From: Anoplolepis gracilipes
Lineage: Eukaryota; Arthropoda; Insecta; Hymenoptera; Formicidae
Direction of reading: 5' to 3'
Assembly (NCBI RefSeq): GCF_047496725.1
Contig: NC_132971.1
Location: forward strand, 13,760,501 to 13,824,500
DNA: 64,000 nt
Made by a program: the position numbers and the translations under genes. The notes under the pieces were generated by a model. That model ran no database searches. It was not told the DNA's origin and saw only the letters and a list, made by a program, of their open reading frames with translations. Positions 24,401-37,099 of the stretch are shown one piece after another (the first letter of the stretch is position 1; each line of letters starts with the position of its first letter).

Positions 24401-27159
24401 ACATGTACGTTTTACAATTCTATCGTGCATTTTTTTTCTCGTACACGACTGTCGATTATCGATCTTTTGATACAATTTAAGTATGTCTAATCATTTAAGT
24501 GCTCTCGCGATATTGCATCGCACATATTATGGTAGTTACATGTAGTTTTCTCATATTTGTAGAAATAAAAATAAACAGCATAGCGGATCGATTTATCTTT
24601 TTGACATTGGTATTGGCAACAGTTATTGGAACTTTTAAAAATTGGGATTTTTGTGAATTAAAAATACAAATACATGATGCTTACTAATTTTGCAAGAATA
24701 AAACTTGTACAAAAATTAATGAATTCGACGCAAGTGGTTTATTTCATTCAAAAAGATATAAAGTTTTGGAATAATTTTTCCAATATTTTCGGTACAACAC
24801 TTTCCAACGAAGCACACAATTTGATTTGAACACTGAAAATTAAAATAACGTACCAGATTTGTTTTTATTCATCGTTAGAGTGGCGAGTAATATTTTCCAC
24901 GCGAAAATACAATATCGATTGATTTTTATTTAAAATGAAATATAAAGACTTTCAATCTTTTCAACGTTCTATAAATTAATAAAAATTAATTATGTTTGTG
25001 ATAATAATTCTGAATAATATATTGCATACAACTTGTCGATGTTTAATCTGTACTACATGGCGCGCATTCCTCTGAGAAGTTGCACTTCAGGAAGTTGATC
25101 CGATGCATCGATTAACACCGATGCTTCGAAAAGAATGTATAAAAGATTGTGGCTGTCTTTAAACGGTGTCTGATGAGCGAGCAAGCGAGTCGATCAAGTT
25201 TTTTTCACTCTTCCGCTTTTACTTGCTTTTTTCTTTGTATATGATCTATAATGTTGATAATCATATCATTTTACATTGAAATGTCTCGAACTCTTAATGA
25301 GAAAGAATTTATTTCTCAACTTAGCATTAAAGACTTTAGAACTCTTTTTATCATTGCAAGGATTTCAGATTTTAAAACTTATTAATGTTTAAGTAAAATC
25401 TCAATTTGATATATAAAGTTGCTATTTTTTTACAAATCTTTTTTTAATTATTCTCTCTAATTTTATATTTTAATCTTCCATCTTTCTCTTTGTAGCACCA
25501 CTCTCTTCTATTATGTTTTCTTCTTTTCGAATTTGCAAATGTTTAAAGATATATTTTTAGTAAATGGAACTTTGACATAACTCTTGTTTCAAATTAGTAC
25601 GCATATGGTCTCGCTTGTATTCTGGCTCCTCGTTCTCTCGTCTTCCTCCCTCACTTTTCTATATCTTATATCGCTCCCGCGTTTGCGCCGCGAATGCGCG
25701 CGATGACGCGAGAAACAATAGTTTGCACGTACAATGGGCCACGATATGAGTGATGTGAAAGAATGCCACATTCTAGCTCGTATATGGTTGCAGAGTATGG
25801 TATTGTTAACCTTCCAAACGATGCAATCTTCTTCTCGGACTTGTATATCTTCTCCATCGATAGCACTTGCGGAATCTGCAGACTTGACATCTACCTAGTG
25901 TTGATTGTCACCAACTCATCGATTTCGCAGTGTTGATTCCGTCATGAGGCAAATCTGAATGTAGAACTGTAATAAATACTGTGTCATCGATCTTTGAAAC
26001 AAATAGCTTTCATTTGAAATATTTCGTCATATTCTTTCTTTTTTTGTTACATCTTTTTTTTTTACAATACGATATTTTTGAAAGATATTCAATAACCTGT
26101 TGGCCTGACGTGATGTGTTGGTTAATAACTGATGTTTTATATAAATGTAAAATTTTGTATAAAACTTATTTCAGAATATATTAAATTCATGATTTATTTC
26201 AAAGATATTCTTACAAAATTTATGTATATGATTGACGTTAGTAACATACATGATCAAATTAATGGGAAAAAATAAAGATTTTGTTCTCGCTACGCGAAAA
26301 TGGAAATTATAAGGAACAATATTAGAAGAGAGGGAATTATTATTCTTATCGGAAACACATGTGCATGGAATGTTGTCGTACACGAGCGGTGGTTGATAAC
26401 TTTGCTCGTCCATTGCTCCCTCTCCCCTTTCGCAACGACGCGATGCGCGCGAATGTCGACAGCAGGTTCGGTCGGAACGTGGCGACGGCGGTTATTTCTG
26501 AGTTTCTGCTAGTGCGCTCACTGCCGAGGCATTCGCATTTTATGTATCACGTGTGTGCCAGAACAAGATTGTCGTCGTCGGCTTGCTCGTTCGCGCGATT
26601 CATCCGGGGAGCCGTACGCACGACGCGTTCCCTCGTTCATCATAGCTGGGTCAGCTTGCGAGATGGATCTATTAACCCCTACCATCATTTTACGAGCGGA
26701 GGTTGATGAGGAGATAATTTCGAATTCGCACGCGCGCAACCGGACGCGTCTTCCTCTCGGCTGGATTACGGAGTATTTATCATTATCGGATACCGGTATC
26801 GGTACCGTAAAGTTTATCGTGGCGTTATACCGCGCGGATAATCGAATCTCCATCTCGGGAATTTATTACCGTACATGGCTAATAAAAGTATAAGTATAAA
26901 GTGGATATGTCGAACGATAGCCCGGGCTATCGTCGGACAGATAGATGAACTACGAGAATGGGAGATAACTTCTGCCTCGCTCCCAGGAGGTAGAAAGGAG
27001 GATGCACGTACGCTTAATCTTGCAATCCGGGTCGCGGAGGTCGACTGTAAAGTGCTAGAACCGGAAATGCAGAAAGGCGACTATTGCACATACGAGACAA
27101 GTACGCGCTTTCATCGAAAACGGGTGGAAAGGTAGTTAGACAGACGGAGGGAGAAGGAA

Positions 27160-27164
<5 letters not shown>

Positions 27165-27192
<28 letters not shown>

Positions 27193-27193
27193 C
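27165..27193. repeat. (GA)n microsatellite
   Basis: A clean GA tract within the luna intron, flanked by purine-rich sequence on the plus strand from about 27140 to 27250. Confidence 0.95.
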
Positions 27194-27546
27194 AAGAAAG
27201 GGAAAGAGATAGAAGAAACATCGGGAAAGCCAGGAGAAAAAGACGATGCGAGATGATCAAAACCGGTCGTTCGGTACGCTAAAGCCGTGCGATGGAGATT
27301 ACATGCTCTAAAAAGACGCAACCTAGTATGCCTCGAGAAAGAGGGAATCCATATCTTCCATTTCCAATTAAGATAACTATCTCGTACGCACGCTATCATC
27401 ATCGCGCGGTTCGAAGCGTTTTTCAATATTTTTGGATTGCGTGAACAGGAATTTGTATTGGAGCTGCTTCTGAAAACTCACGCTCTCGGAAAAAATTATG
27501 ACCGAGATACTTATAAACAAAGTAATATACTTATAAAACAAAATAC

Positions 27547-28103
27547 AAGTTAGCAGTACCACAATTTTTTTTTAATTTGCACGGGGTACAAATTTATTTT
27601 CGGTGGTACAAAATTATTTTCGGTGGTATAAATTAGTACAAATTCAGTACTAATTGTATCTCTTTTTGTTTTATTTTATTTTTTTCTTTTGGTCCTGCTA
27701 GCTTAATATTAAGTTAGCAGTGCCACGATTTTTTCTGAATTGGCATGGGGTATAAAATTATTTTTGGTGGTACAAAATAGTACAAAATAAGTACTAAATA
27801 ATCCATTAGGTCCCATTTGATTTTGCTGATTTGGTCCTGCCAGCTTAAGAGAGCTGATATTCTTACGTGTAGTTTATCATAAGAGTTAATCAATTATGTT
27901 AACAATTGCTAATTATAAAGATTATAATTAGCTAATCGTATTTTAAAGAATAATACGGTATATACGAAGTACGCATACCTATTCCTTCGAATGTCGCCGT
28001 ACATATGACAAGAGCAACAGCGTGCTACGTCTGTAAAGGTCGAGCGCCGAACACTGTGTGACGATGTAAGATAACAAATTCCTTATGCCTATAAAATAAT
28101 ACG
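27547..28103 (+). repeat. Foldback left arm (XY-B)
   Basis: A 557-bp arm that pairs with 28326-28879. The inner B part (about 245 bp compared, from CTTAAGAGAGCTGATATTC to AATTCCTTATGCC) differs from its partner at only two positions. The outer X part is more diverged, including a replaced stretch near 27675-27705 where the left arm has GGTCCTGCTAGC and the right arm has a TTACGATAGTTG sequence. Confidence 0.9.
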
Positions 28104-28325
28104 ACATATATATGTCGAATACGTACTTGTTAACTCTCGAGCGTTGGCTGAACAATAATAATTTTTTCGTCTCTCTGCTTTCTGCGCGACGCGGCGCGCG
28201 GCGCGGCGGTCCTTTCCCCCACTTGCTTTCCCCCACTATGTCCTATACCGTGTCTTCTACGTCACGCATACCAAGGATACAAACAAGGACGCGTCACTAT
28301 TTTTTACAAAGGATATTCGGCATAC
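28104..28325. other. Foldback central spacer
   Basis: 222 bp of single-copy sequence between the arms. It is unlike the arms, GC-rich in the middle (GACGCGGCGCGCGGCGCGG), with a direct repeat of CTTTCCCCCACT. It has no convincing coding sequence, and the frame across it runs into the right arm. In RNA it would form the loop. Confidence 0.7.
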
Positions 28326-28879
28326 CTACGTATATTATTTTATATAGGCATAAGGAATTTGTTTTCTTACATCGTCACACAGTGTTCGGCGCTCGACCTT
28401 TACAGACGTAGCGCGCTGTTGCTCTTGTCATATGTACGGCGACATTCGAAGGAATAGGTATGCGTACTTCGTATATACCGTATTATTCTTTAAAATACGA
28501 TTAGCTAATTATAATCTTTATAATTAGCAATTGTTAACATAATTGATTAACTCTTATGATAAACTACACGTAAGAATATCAGCTCTCTTAAGCTGGCAGG
28601 ACCAAATCAGCAAAATCAAATGGGACCTAATGGATTATTTAGTACTTATTTTGTACCACCAAAAATAATTTTGTACCTCATGCCAATTCAGAAAAAATCG
28701 TGGCGCTGCTAACTTAATATTCAACTATCGTAATAAAAACCATTAAAAAATAAATAAAACAAAACAGATACAATTAGTACTGAATTTGTACTAATTTGTA
28801 CCACCGAAAATAACTTTGTACCATCAAAAATAAATTTGTACCCCGTGCTAATTAAAAAAAATTGTGGTCCTGCTAACTT
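28326..28879 (-). repeat. Foldback right arm (inverted XY-B)
   Basis: A 554-bp inverted copy of the left arm. It starts at the TATTATTTTATATAGGCATAAGG junction and ends with GGTCCTGCTAACTT. The Y part lacks a short AATAGTAC-type sub-repeat relative to the left arm. Confidence 0.9.
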
Positions 28880-28919
28880 AATATTCAACTATCGTAATAA
28901 GAACGCTTAAAAAATAAAA

Positions 28920-29200
28920 AATAATTTTTTTTAATTGGCACGGGGTACAAATTTATTTTCGGTGGTACAAATTAGTACAAATTCAGTACTAATTGTATCT
29001 ATTTTGTTTTATTTTATTTTTTTAATTTTTTCTTTTAGTCCTGCTAGCTTAATATTAAGTTAGCAGCGCCATGATTTTTTCTGAATTGGCATGGGGTACA
29101 AAATTATTTTTGGTGGTACAAAATAGTACAAAATAAGTACTAAATAATCCATTAGGTCCCATTTGATTTTGCTGATTTGGTCCTGACAACTTAAGAGAGC
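28920..29200 (+). repeat. Third XY copy, direct orientation
   Basis: This copy follows the right arm after a spacer of about 40 bp and has the same order as the left-arm XY. It runs from the TTTTTTTTAATTGGCACGGGG block to CTTAAGAGAGCTT. With the neighbouring X' it forms a second, smaller hairpin. It shows that XY can exist as an independent mobile or duplicating unit. Confidence 0.85.
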
Positions 29201-31210
29201 TTCCAAAAAAGACAATTCGAAAATGTATATTGTTTAATTCAAATATAATTTAATCACCATCGAGCTCTTTATCCTTGAATGTTTCATTAATTTTGGTTAT
29301 TGGTGAAATTTAAATAGAAGCGTAAATAAAAATATTTGATGATGAAGAATTCGAGTGCAAACAGACGGTAGTTCTCCATTAATAGTTGATCATTTCGCTG
29401 GTAGAATCGGCGACGAAGGATTCGCCCGGCGGATAGTCACGCTCGAATTAACGAGCTTTGCGCGAAGCGGCTTCGCAGTGAACGAAAAACGCAGAGAGCG
29501 GAAGGACGAGGAGGGGGACTGACGCAAAACCGAAAAGAGAAACAAAGGACCGATAAAAACAAATTGGTCCTCCTCTCGGCGTACGTTTGTCCATCGTTCG
29601 GGCCGCCCCCGCCGTCGGGCTCGAGCGATTCGACAAATTTTGCGGTCCTTCCGCATACACATTGACATTCATTTAAATGCACATATTTGCGTGATATAAG
29701 GAATCTTGTTAAAATTTATCAACAATCACGCACATCGCGTAATATCTATTTATTGAGTGTATGTACGGGCAAACGTGACGATATGTTTCGCTGATAAATT
29801 AAAGCAAAATGTAAATAAAATCGATCGTACAGTATGAGAATATGTATTTTGCAGATGTATATTATTTTAAAGATACGAAACTCTTTCTATTTAATTGCGG
29901 TCTCTTATATCGATGTTACTATTTTGTGGAATTTTTTTGTTGAAATAATTTTTGTATCTTTGATGAAAAGTAATATTTGCCAAGCGAGTATTTTATCATA
30001 CATGTGTCTTGCAGATGATTTGCATAATTCTCTGTTACTATTTTTAGTTTATTGTTTTGATTACATATAAAGTTGAAGGCCTTGTAGGATGATTGTAGGA
30101 TAATCTTTTTTCAAACGAGACATGTTTTATATATCTTACAATTAGACAGTTTAATGACTGCTTAGAAGAGTTTCGTTCACTTAAATTATTAATTCTATTG
30201 TTTCAAGATTTATTAATTATCGACGTGATATAAAAATAGCAAACTACTTTGTCGAAGTAGCGACGTAACTATATTACATCTGAATTACAATTTGTTGGCG
30301 ATGACAAAATACAAAGACATTTTCTTCGTTTCTGACTTGAAAATCGTACAGCGGTTATGATTATCGCTTCATTGAGTCCGATCGTTGTATTGTTCTGCAT
30401 TCGCGTACTTTGCATTGAATAGCAACGAGTGAGAAAACTATAAGTACTACAAATTGGATTGCATTATTGTTACCTTGTGATCTTTCTGACTGTTCCATTT
30501 CCGTTAATAAATTATAACGTTTCACTAACAAATTGCAGCTAAATATTTCATAACTGCTCTTAAACGGTTTAATCAGTTTATCACACGTATATTTATCATC
30601 CGTATGTTACATCATGTATACCGTGTATTAAATAGGTGTTACAGGCAAAATTTGAGATCCAGATATGCACATGTGAATTTTATTAATTATGAGTTCAATT
30701 TCGTGTATATACTAGTATATATAAAATCGACCCATGTGATTTTTCCGTCCAAATCTCCATATCCTCGCCGAATATATTTGCATGTCCTTTCGGCGCTTGG
30801 CGCGCGGATATATCGCGCTTTGCATTTTTGTATTCTCCGTGACGTGTATTTTACATTCTGCGCTTTGTCCGTCGTATAAAAGAATATTAAGGATATTCGC
30901 GGTAAACAAAAAGGGGATTTAGATTTTCCAGTGTGAGGTAGCCGCTGTTAGAACGGCGTTGTCAGTTAGTTAGCTGTTCGTTGTAAATTAAAGTTGAAAT
31001 ACGGTAAAGTTTATTCATTAACACTTTGCATATACATCAGTACGATGTGCGCTCCGATTTCACATACATCTGTAATATAGTGATTATTTTTTAAACAAAT
31101 CTTTATTCAAAAATTCGGCTTCCGACGAATCACATGATTGCATAATTTGCGATATCCACTTCGTGCGCGACATTTGATACATAAGTTCATTTGATATATG
31201 AAGTCAGTCT

Positions 31211-31261
<51 letters not shown>

Positions 31262-34200
31262 CATGTTTACTTACAAAGTATATTTTTTATTAATCACTTT
31301 TAAATACAAACGATAAAATAATGACTATTGCACTTGACAACTCGAAAGAGTCACCTACGAATATCTTTCAAACTGTTTGAGATTAAAAGATAGATTTTCA
31401 TGTTTTACGTAAAAAAAAAAATTATATATATATTAGTGTGTGTTTGTGTAGTATATATAAAGCTTATTTGAAAACAAAGATATCTATCTGTATTACGTAT
31501 ACTATCGTAACAACAAACTTTGTTAGATGCTTTAGATGAATGTGTACGATTTTTATGATGTTCTATTATATGGCACGTGAAAGCTCGGGCCACGCAATTT
31601 GAGCGTAGCTTTGTAATTTCTTATTTGCCAACCCATCTCGCTTGTTAACTTAAGAAAAAGTGGCTTACGTCGTTTTCCAGAGGGTTGCTGTTACAAAATC
31701 TCTACTTGTTCACAGACCTCTGGGAATGAAATGTAATGCTGCAACTGCAGACATGTTTGCTTTGTCTTTAAATATTTGTTACTTGCATAAGGGTCAGCTA
31801 TACCACTCGGTCGTTATTTAGCAAGAGTGAATTTATGATGGATATATTGTGTCAGTTACAACTTTCGTAGACACGAAATAAGACGACGATTAACAATATT
31901 AATATCAAAGAAAGATTGATTCACGTGACTCATAAAACAAGTTCAGTTACAATAGATGGATACATAATCATGATTTAACGTGAGAGTGTCATAGAATTTT
32001 CAAAGTTTATCAGACACCCGCGCTGTTTGTTTACACGCGACGACACGCTAAAGTTATTCTTAGCGCTCAGAGTGCAGAACGTCGTCTAAGTTTAGAACGG
32101 CGCCTTTAAGTCACGTTTCCAAATATCATCGCTGCAAAATCCGGGCACGAAAGCGAAATTCAGGTGAAATGTAATCGCGACCATCACGATTTACTTATCA
32201 TCGACTCGTCACCAAAACTCGAACGGAAACTATAAATTGCGCGAAATACAAAGCTATGTGTACATACTAGTAATATAATTTGATAACATAATCGCTTATA
32301 TATTTCTCGTTAGGTCGCGACTTCAAGCAAAGAGTTCCGAATTGCAAGTTTATGTAAACGCGATAACTAAAGTATTTGCGAACTGTTCCACCATTAATCT
32401 GACATTTGACATTTATGATAAATATCAAATCACAGTCTCATCATGTTTTAATTTTGATCCCACATTTTGATGCGCACGACACACACCTATTTATGCATAT
32501 TATATATATTTATTTTCTGACATGTCGCTCTTACAACGCTGAAAAGCGGCTTTTAATGCAGTCAAGATTCGACATTAATTTTAGTTTTGTATACGACGAT
32601 CCGTCTTGAATGAAGTCGTAATCCTAACGGTAGACTTTTCAAAGCAAGAGCTGGACCAATGCTCTCAGAAGATACAGATTAAAGTTTCCTGCGTACCTAC
32701 TCATTTGCAAGTTACACTTTCATTTGCCAGATTTATCATAAAAATTCGAAACAACTCAGTCAAAGTAGAATTAAAAATATTTCTTGAAATAAAAAATCTT
32801 AAGTTTTTACATCAATTCCTTTTCATTTTCCAATATTCTTCAATGTTAGAGCGAGTTGAAGAATTGATTTGATTCTCACTGTTAACAATCGATAATTAGT
32901 TGTGCACTATTACGATATGCATATTCATATATTGCCTTGTAATAGGAAATCAATCAAGATGTGAGTCATTTAAACATATGCAGATTATGATATAATTGTA
33001 ATCATTGCCGTAAGTTTTGATATTTCGATAAATTATTTTATGTATTATAATTAGTAACTCATCTGATTCATTATTGATGAATTAGTATTCCAAAATAATC
33101 GTTGCTCGATATTGATTGAATGAATGAAACTTTTAATAACGAAATGTGAGATATACGTAAATATTTGCAAGCTAAAAGTTAAAAAAGTTATATTTGTAAA
33201 GCTATGAAATATAAAATTTTTTTATGAGTAAGTGAGTAAAGAACGCACAAATTATCTACATACAACATAATAAATAGTATATGAGATAAATAAAAACTGA
33301 AAATTTATTTCAAGTAAAGTTTATTTTGCTTGATTATAGGTGTACACATATATTTATAGATAACTTTTCAAATTTTAAACTTTAACATCAAAAAACGTCA
33401 AATTGTATATGTAACTTTGTTATTCTATTCCCACGATTTCTAATGTATAAAAATTCGTCGCCGGCGATTGATATAAGCGGATCGACGAGGATTTTCTTCG
33501 TCGATTCGAGCAAGAGATAGGTCGCAGCTTCGATCAGGCATTCAGCGTCTTTGGGTTACAACAACGGCGGTTCGTTCTCACGGCCGGAAGCGAAGCGATA
33601 AGTCGCTCCTCGTTGAGGCTGCACCAGCCACGCCGTTAACAACTGGCAGACACGCGCGTTAATGGGTTTCAGCTCTGTAAATACATTAGAGGCGCTCGTC
33701 GCGCCGTTAATCGCTGTTACAACGCGCGCGGCGAGCGCATTCCGCGCGACTTAGACGCTTATATTAATCATCGGCGAGCGGCGTGCGATTATATCTGTGA
33801 AATGATTAATTTCGACATACGGGAGCACTATGTTTAGTACTTGCCAGAAAAGAAGTTTCCTCGGTACATTTACATTGAAAGATGCGATGAATAAAATGTT
33901 TCGTCATATTATATTTATACCGTTAAAAAGGTCTGATGTAAGTTTTATCTATCATAATCTATAATAGAGATTGTGCGTGCGACTTATGTATCTCGCATAA
34001 AGTTACTTAAATGCTTGATTGTAATCAGGATGCGTTGAAATGTAACATACAAATATCTTAATCAGGTTTTATAATCTTTTTAATCTAAAAGTGTATATAT
34101 ATTTATTTTTAGATTTTCTATTATAATAGTATAATATAATGACACAATTTCTTTTACAAGATTTTATGAAGATTGAAACAAATGTATTAAAGTATATACA

Positions 34201-36130
34201 TACTTTTCGTTTAGCAAAAATTAAAAGATCTTTGTAATTTTCTTAGTCCGATGACGTGTTTAACGAGCCACGTCATAGACGCTGAAAGGAGATTTAGCAA
34301 CATGGAATTTTGAGAACATCTGGAAGCGATGCAACTGTCGGGATCTACTTTTTTAGATGATTAGTCCTCTGGAAGAAAAAGTGCGCCAGACAATGCATAT
34401 TTTTAGTTCTCTTAAATATTGCACAGTATTTCATTCTTTATTTTCCTATATATTTTATTATAAAAATAATAAGGAAAAGAATCATTATTTAAAGCGGACT
34501 TGATAGCGCACGTACTTTGTCTTAAAAATTACAGTTTGATTACATGACTTCACGTATATTGTATGACTTTCGCGCACAACACACTTGAACGTCAATCACG
34601 ATATTATATTTCTTATCCAGTTTTACAATACGGATAACTCTGAAGAGTCAAGATAGCTTTTCCATGTTTTTGATTAATTTTATCCTTTTATCTCTTCAGA
34701 GAATTTGACGTAAATCAAATTGATATTATCTGCTTTCTTTGTCATAAGGATGTTTAAAACAATAGTGTATGTCAATTACGAGAGTATGTCAATATATATT
34801 TTTACTCGTTTGTTATCAAATATCACAATATTGACTCTTGTGTGTTTTTTAAGGAATCTTTATTCTTTGAAAAATAGTTTTCTCAAAATTGATGTTGCGC
34901 GTTTCTAATATATAATTGCAGAAAAGTTTCTTTGCGGTCGCACAATTGTATAAGGATTAAATTATAATAAAAGAGTACAATGCGGATTAATTAAAACATA
35001 TTTAATATATTTAATATGGCTTCTTAAAACTCTAAATATTTAATATCAAAATTAAAATAAAACTTGGCAAAATTATCAAAGTACAATAGCATTAAATTGT
35101 CGTAAATTAACCGTGCACTGAATTCAAGAAATGAGCGCCTCTGGGTTCTCTCAAGTGCCGTACTCGTGTCGTAACGGAGCATCATTGATGTTAATGAGCT
35201 AGATTGGAAAGTTATCCCGCGTTTGAAAGTTATCCAACTACGAGCGCGCTCGATCGATTATTTTTTCCTTACTAGAAGAAACATTTAAACGACGATGCCA
35301 ACAATCGTATGTACATCCGCCAATCACAGCCGGCGCGCTTAATTTCATGAATGAAATCTAAATAAGCGTCAGAGTATATATCGAGACGAGACTCGCGTCT
35401 CTCTTTCGAAAATTACGACGATGATGATGCAACGGTATACAATTTGCTTCTTCAAGGTCGTATGTCATTTCCTTATCCCGTTCGTTCGTCATAACGACGT
35501 TCTTTATCGCGAGAAAATCAGCTTGTTAAGGATCACGTGGTGTACTTGTTTTGTATCTCGATGTGTCTAAGAAGAATGTTGGAGAATATGTAGTTTTTCG
35601 TGATAATATTAATGACCTGAGATTTATGGATCTCGTACATGGCTCGTTGGTAATGTAAGATTAGCGGTATGTATTACTTGCTTGCTTCCGTTAATTACAT
35701 GGTGAATAACCGTTAGATAGTTTATAATGCCTCGTACTTTTTACTCATTTAACTTTTTGTCGTCCGACTCGTCTACGGAATAGGTTAAACACGATTCTAT
35801 TAATATTTCATTAGTGTTCACCGAATTAGGTAAACTTCGATGAGTAATCGGCTTTCTGTCTGTCGTGAAACGAGTTTCAGCGCTTGCTTAAATTATTAGG
35901 AATTGTATTTAAATATCCTCAAATGCGATCTGATGTTATCTGTACGGTATAATTGCCGTATTTTACTTAATGTTCTTCGCTTACTGCTAATTACATATCA
36001 TACTTTGCGACTGCACCATGTATCAAGTGCACTTAGAAGCATTTTTTAAAGTTATCAAGCTTTTAGATACTTTGTTGTCATGAGTCGAAAAAATAGATAA
36101 GTTATATTTTTGCTTTCTTATCATATCTGC
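29201..36130 (+). other. luna: luna intron, middle part 1
   Basis: No exon is seen. GC-balanced blocks lie at 29390-29660, 31960-32200 and 33440-33830. The last holds TTAATGG, TTAATCGC and ATTAATCATC homeodomain-like sites and resembles an enhancer. A CA/TA microsatellite lies at 31210-31258. The rest is AT-rich and unremarkable. Confidence 0.65.
31210..31258. repeat. (CA)n(TA)n microsatellite
   Basis: A CA run of about seven units passes directly into a TA run of about 17 units. Confidence 0.95.
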
Positions 36131-36737
36131 AGTATAGAGTAAACTCGGATAAGATGGCCAGATAGTTTTTTAAAATGCAAAAAACATACTTTTATTTTTG
36201 TTATTTTTTAATAATGTTTGGCATATCTTCACTGAAGCTTAAATTACGTAATATTATCGAAATTAAAAGGAAAATATTTAATAGAAATTTGATATTATCA
36301 AAATAGTACAACATAAGCATTGGCCATCTTACCCAACTTTTAAGGAAAAGATGACCATAGGGACGGAAAGATGGCCATAATATTTATAAAAAAATAGTGA
36401 AAACGAAAATAAAAATTCTAGGTCATATAACAATTTACATATCTTTAATATGTCTTATAATATGTCTAACGTCGATTACGATAGCTTAACTGTAATTTAT
36501 TCGACGTTATAACAGTTTTTAGTGAACAAATGAAAAACTTTGTAGGTAGTCAAAAGCAAAAATATAATATAAGATTCACAATATAGTTATTTCGAATAAT
36601 CTATGCATATAAACTACTGTAAATATCGATTATTTTTGATAATTACTAAAAAAGCGCACTATGTAGCGGTTATTGAAAAAATGACAGCCTATGACCATCT
36701 TTTCCGTATAACCGTCATACTCTAGTTTACCCTAATA
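36131..36737. mobile_element. MITE-like elements with AAGATGGCCA ends
   Basis: The left end reads AGTAAACTCGGATAAGATGG, then CCA. The right end on the minus strand reads GGTAAACT, an extra block of about 17 bp, then CGGAAAAGATGGTCA. Internally, TGGCCATCTTACCC (about 36323) and GGAAAAGATGACCATAGGGA / GGAAAGATGGCCA (36345-36375) are further copies in both orientations. The 600 bp may therefore be two adjacent or nested short elements. There is no transposase frame. The superfamily is not identified. Confidence 0.6.
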
Positions 36738-37065
36738 GCTTTTCTTTCTAAATGTGCATTGATTTCTTCGACAATAAAATAAAAATTGATCCGATACATT
36801 ATTGATCCGACATTATTAATATTTATATTGGTCACTAAATTTTCTATTAAAAATTCTTAAAGAAGATAAAATTAACTTATTGATTTTTATCGGCCTATTA
36901 TCGGCTTATATCGGTTATTGACTGGCAAGAAATTTACATTTGCCAATTACATGCTATCGCGTTTTTTTTTTTCAACGGATAATAACAAATAGATCGATCA
37001 ACGGAACTCACGTGTATTCCGGTGTATTGAATTATGCAAGCGCTACTTAACATTTTTATTTCTTC

Positions 37066-37099
37066 CACACACACACACACACACACACATACACATACA
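37066..37099. repeat. (CA)n microsatellite
   Basis: A CA run with one AT interruption near its right end. Confidence 0.95.

Larger units (their letters stand above)
19917..27546 (+). other. luna: luna intron, first part
   Basis: The intron opens with GTAAGA. No further luna exon is seen. An AT-rich start is followed by GC-balanced blocks at 20.4-20.8 kb, 21.1-21.5 kb (duplicated motif), 22.2-22.6 kb, 23.7-24.2 kb and 26.4-27.4 kb. CATATG E-boxes occur in tandem near 22495-22505. A GA tract lies at 27165-27193. The 26.4-27.1 kb block has overlapping open frames on both strands but no recognisable protein. Confidence 0.7.
27547..29200. mobile_element. Composite foldback element in luna intron
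   Basis: The structure reads XY-B-spacer-B'-Y'X' followed by a third XY copy. The XY module (about 300 bp) has GGTACAAA sub-repeats spaced by TTATTTTCGGT and ends near AAGTTAGCAG...CCAC and GGTCCTG(C)..AGCTT, which are inverted versions of each other. It occurs at 27547-27853 (+), 28584-28879 (-) and about 28920-29200 (+). The B segment (27854-28103) is repeated inverted at 28326-28583. Long inverted repeats with internally repetitive ends are typical of foldback elements (FB, Galileo). No transposase frame was found in the 222-bp spacer, so this copy would be non-autonomous. No clear target-site duplication was seen. Family assignment is uncertain; the structure is directly visible. Confidence 0.85.

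Noticed and set aside
25138..25145. Perfect TATAAAAG box in the intron
   Set aside because: No initiator at the right distance and only a 24-codon frame follows. Such boxes are expected by chance in AT-rich DNA; TATAAAAGG at 37605 is the same case.
28112..28411. 99-codon frame crossing the foldback spacer
   Set aside because: It runs from single-copy spacer into the inverted arm and shows no transposase motif.
31749..31770. CAG followed by codons T-C-L, resembling the expected start of luna exon 2 (TCLELERYL)
   Set aside because: The frame continues L-C-L and then a stop, there is no E-L-E-R, and no good pyrimidine tract precedes it.
33318..33350. TTTTGCTTGATTATAG|GTGTAC as a ratchet site
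   Set aside because: The donor half GTGTAC is poor.
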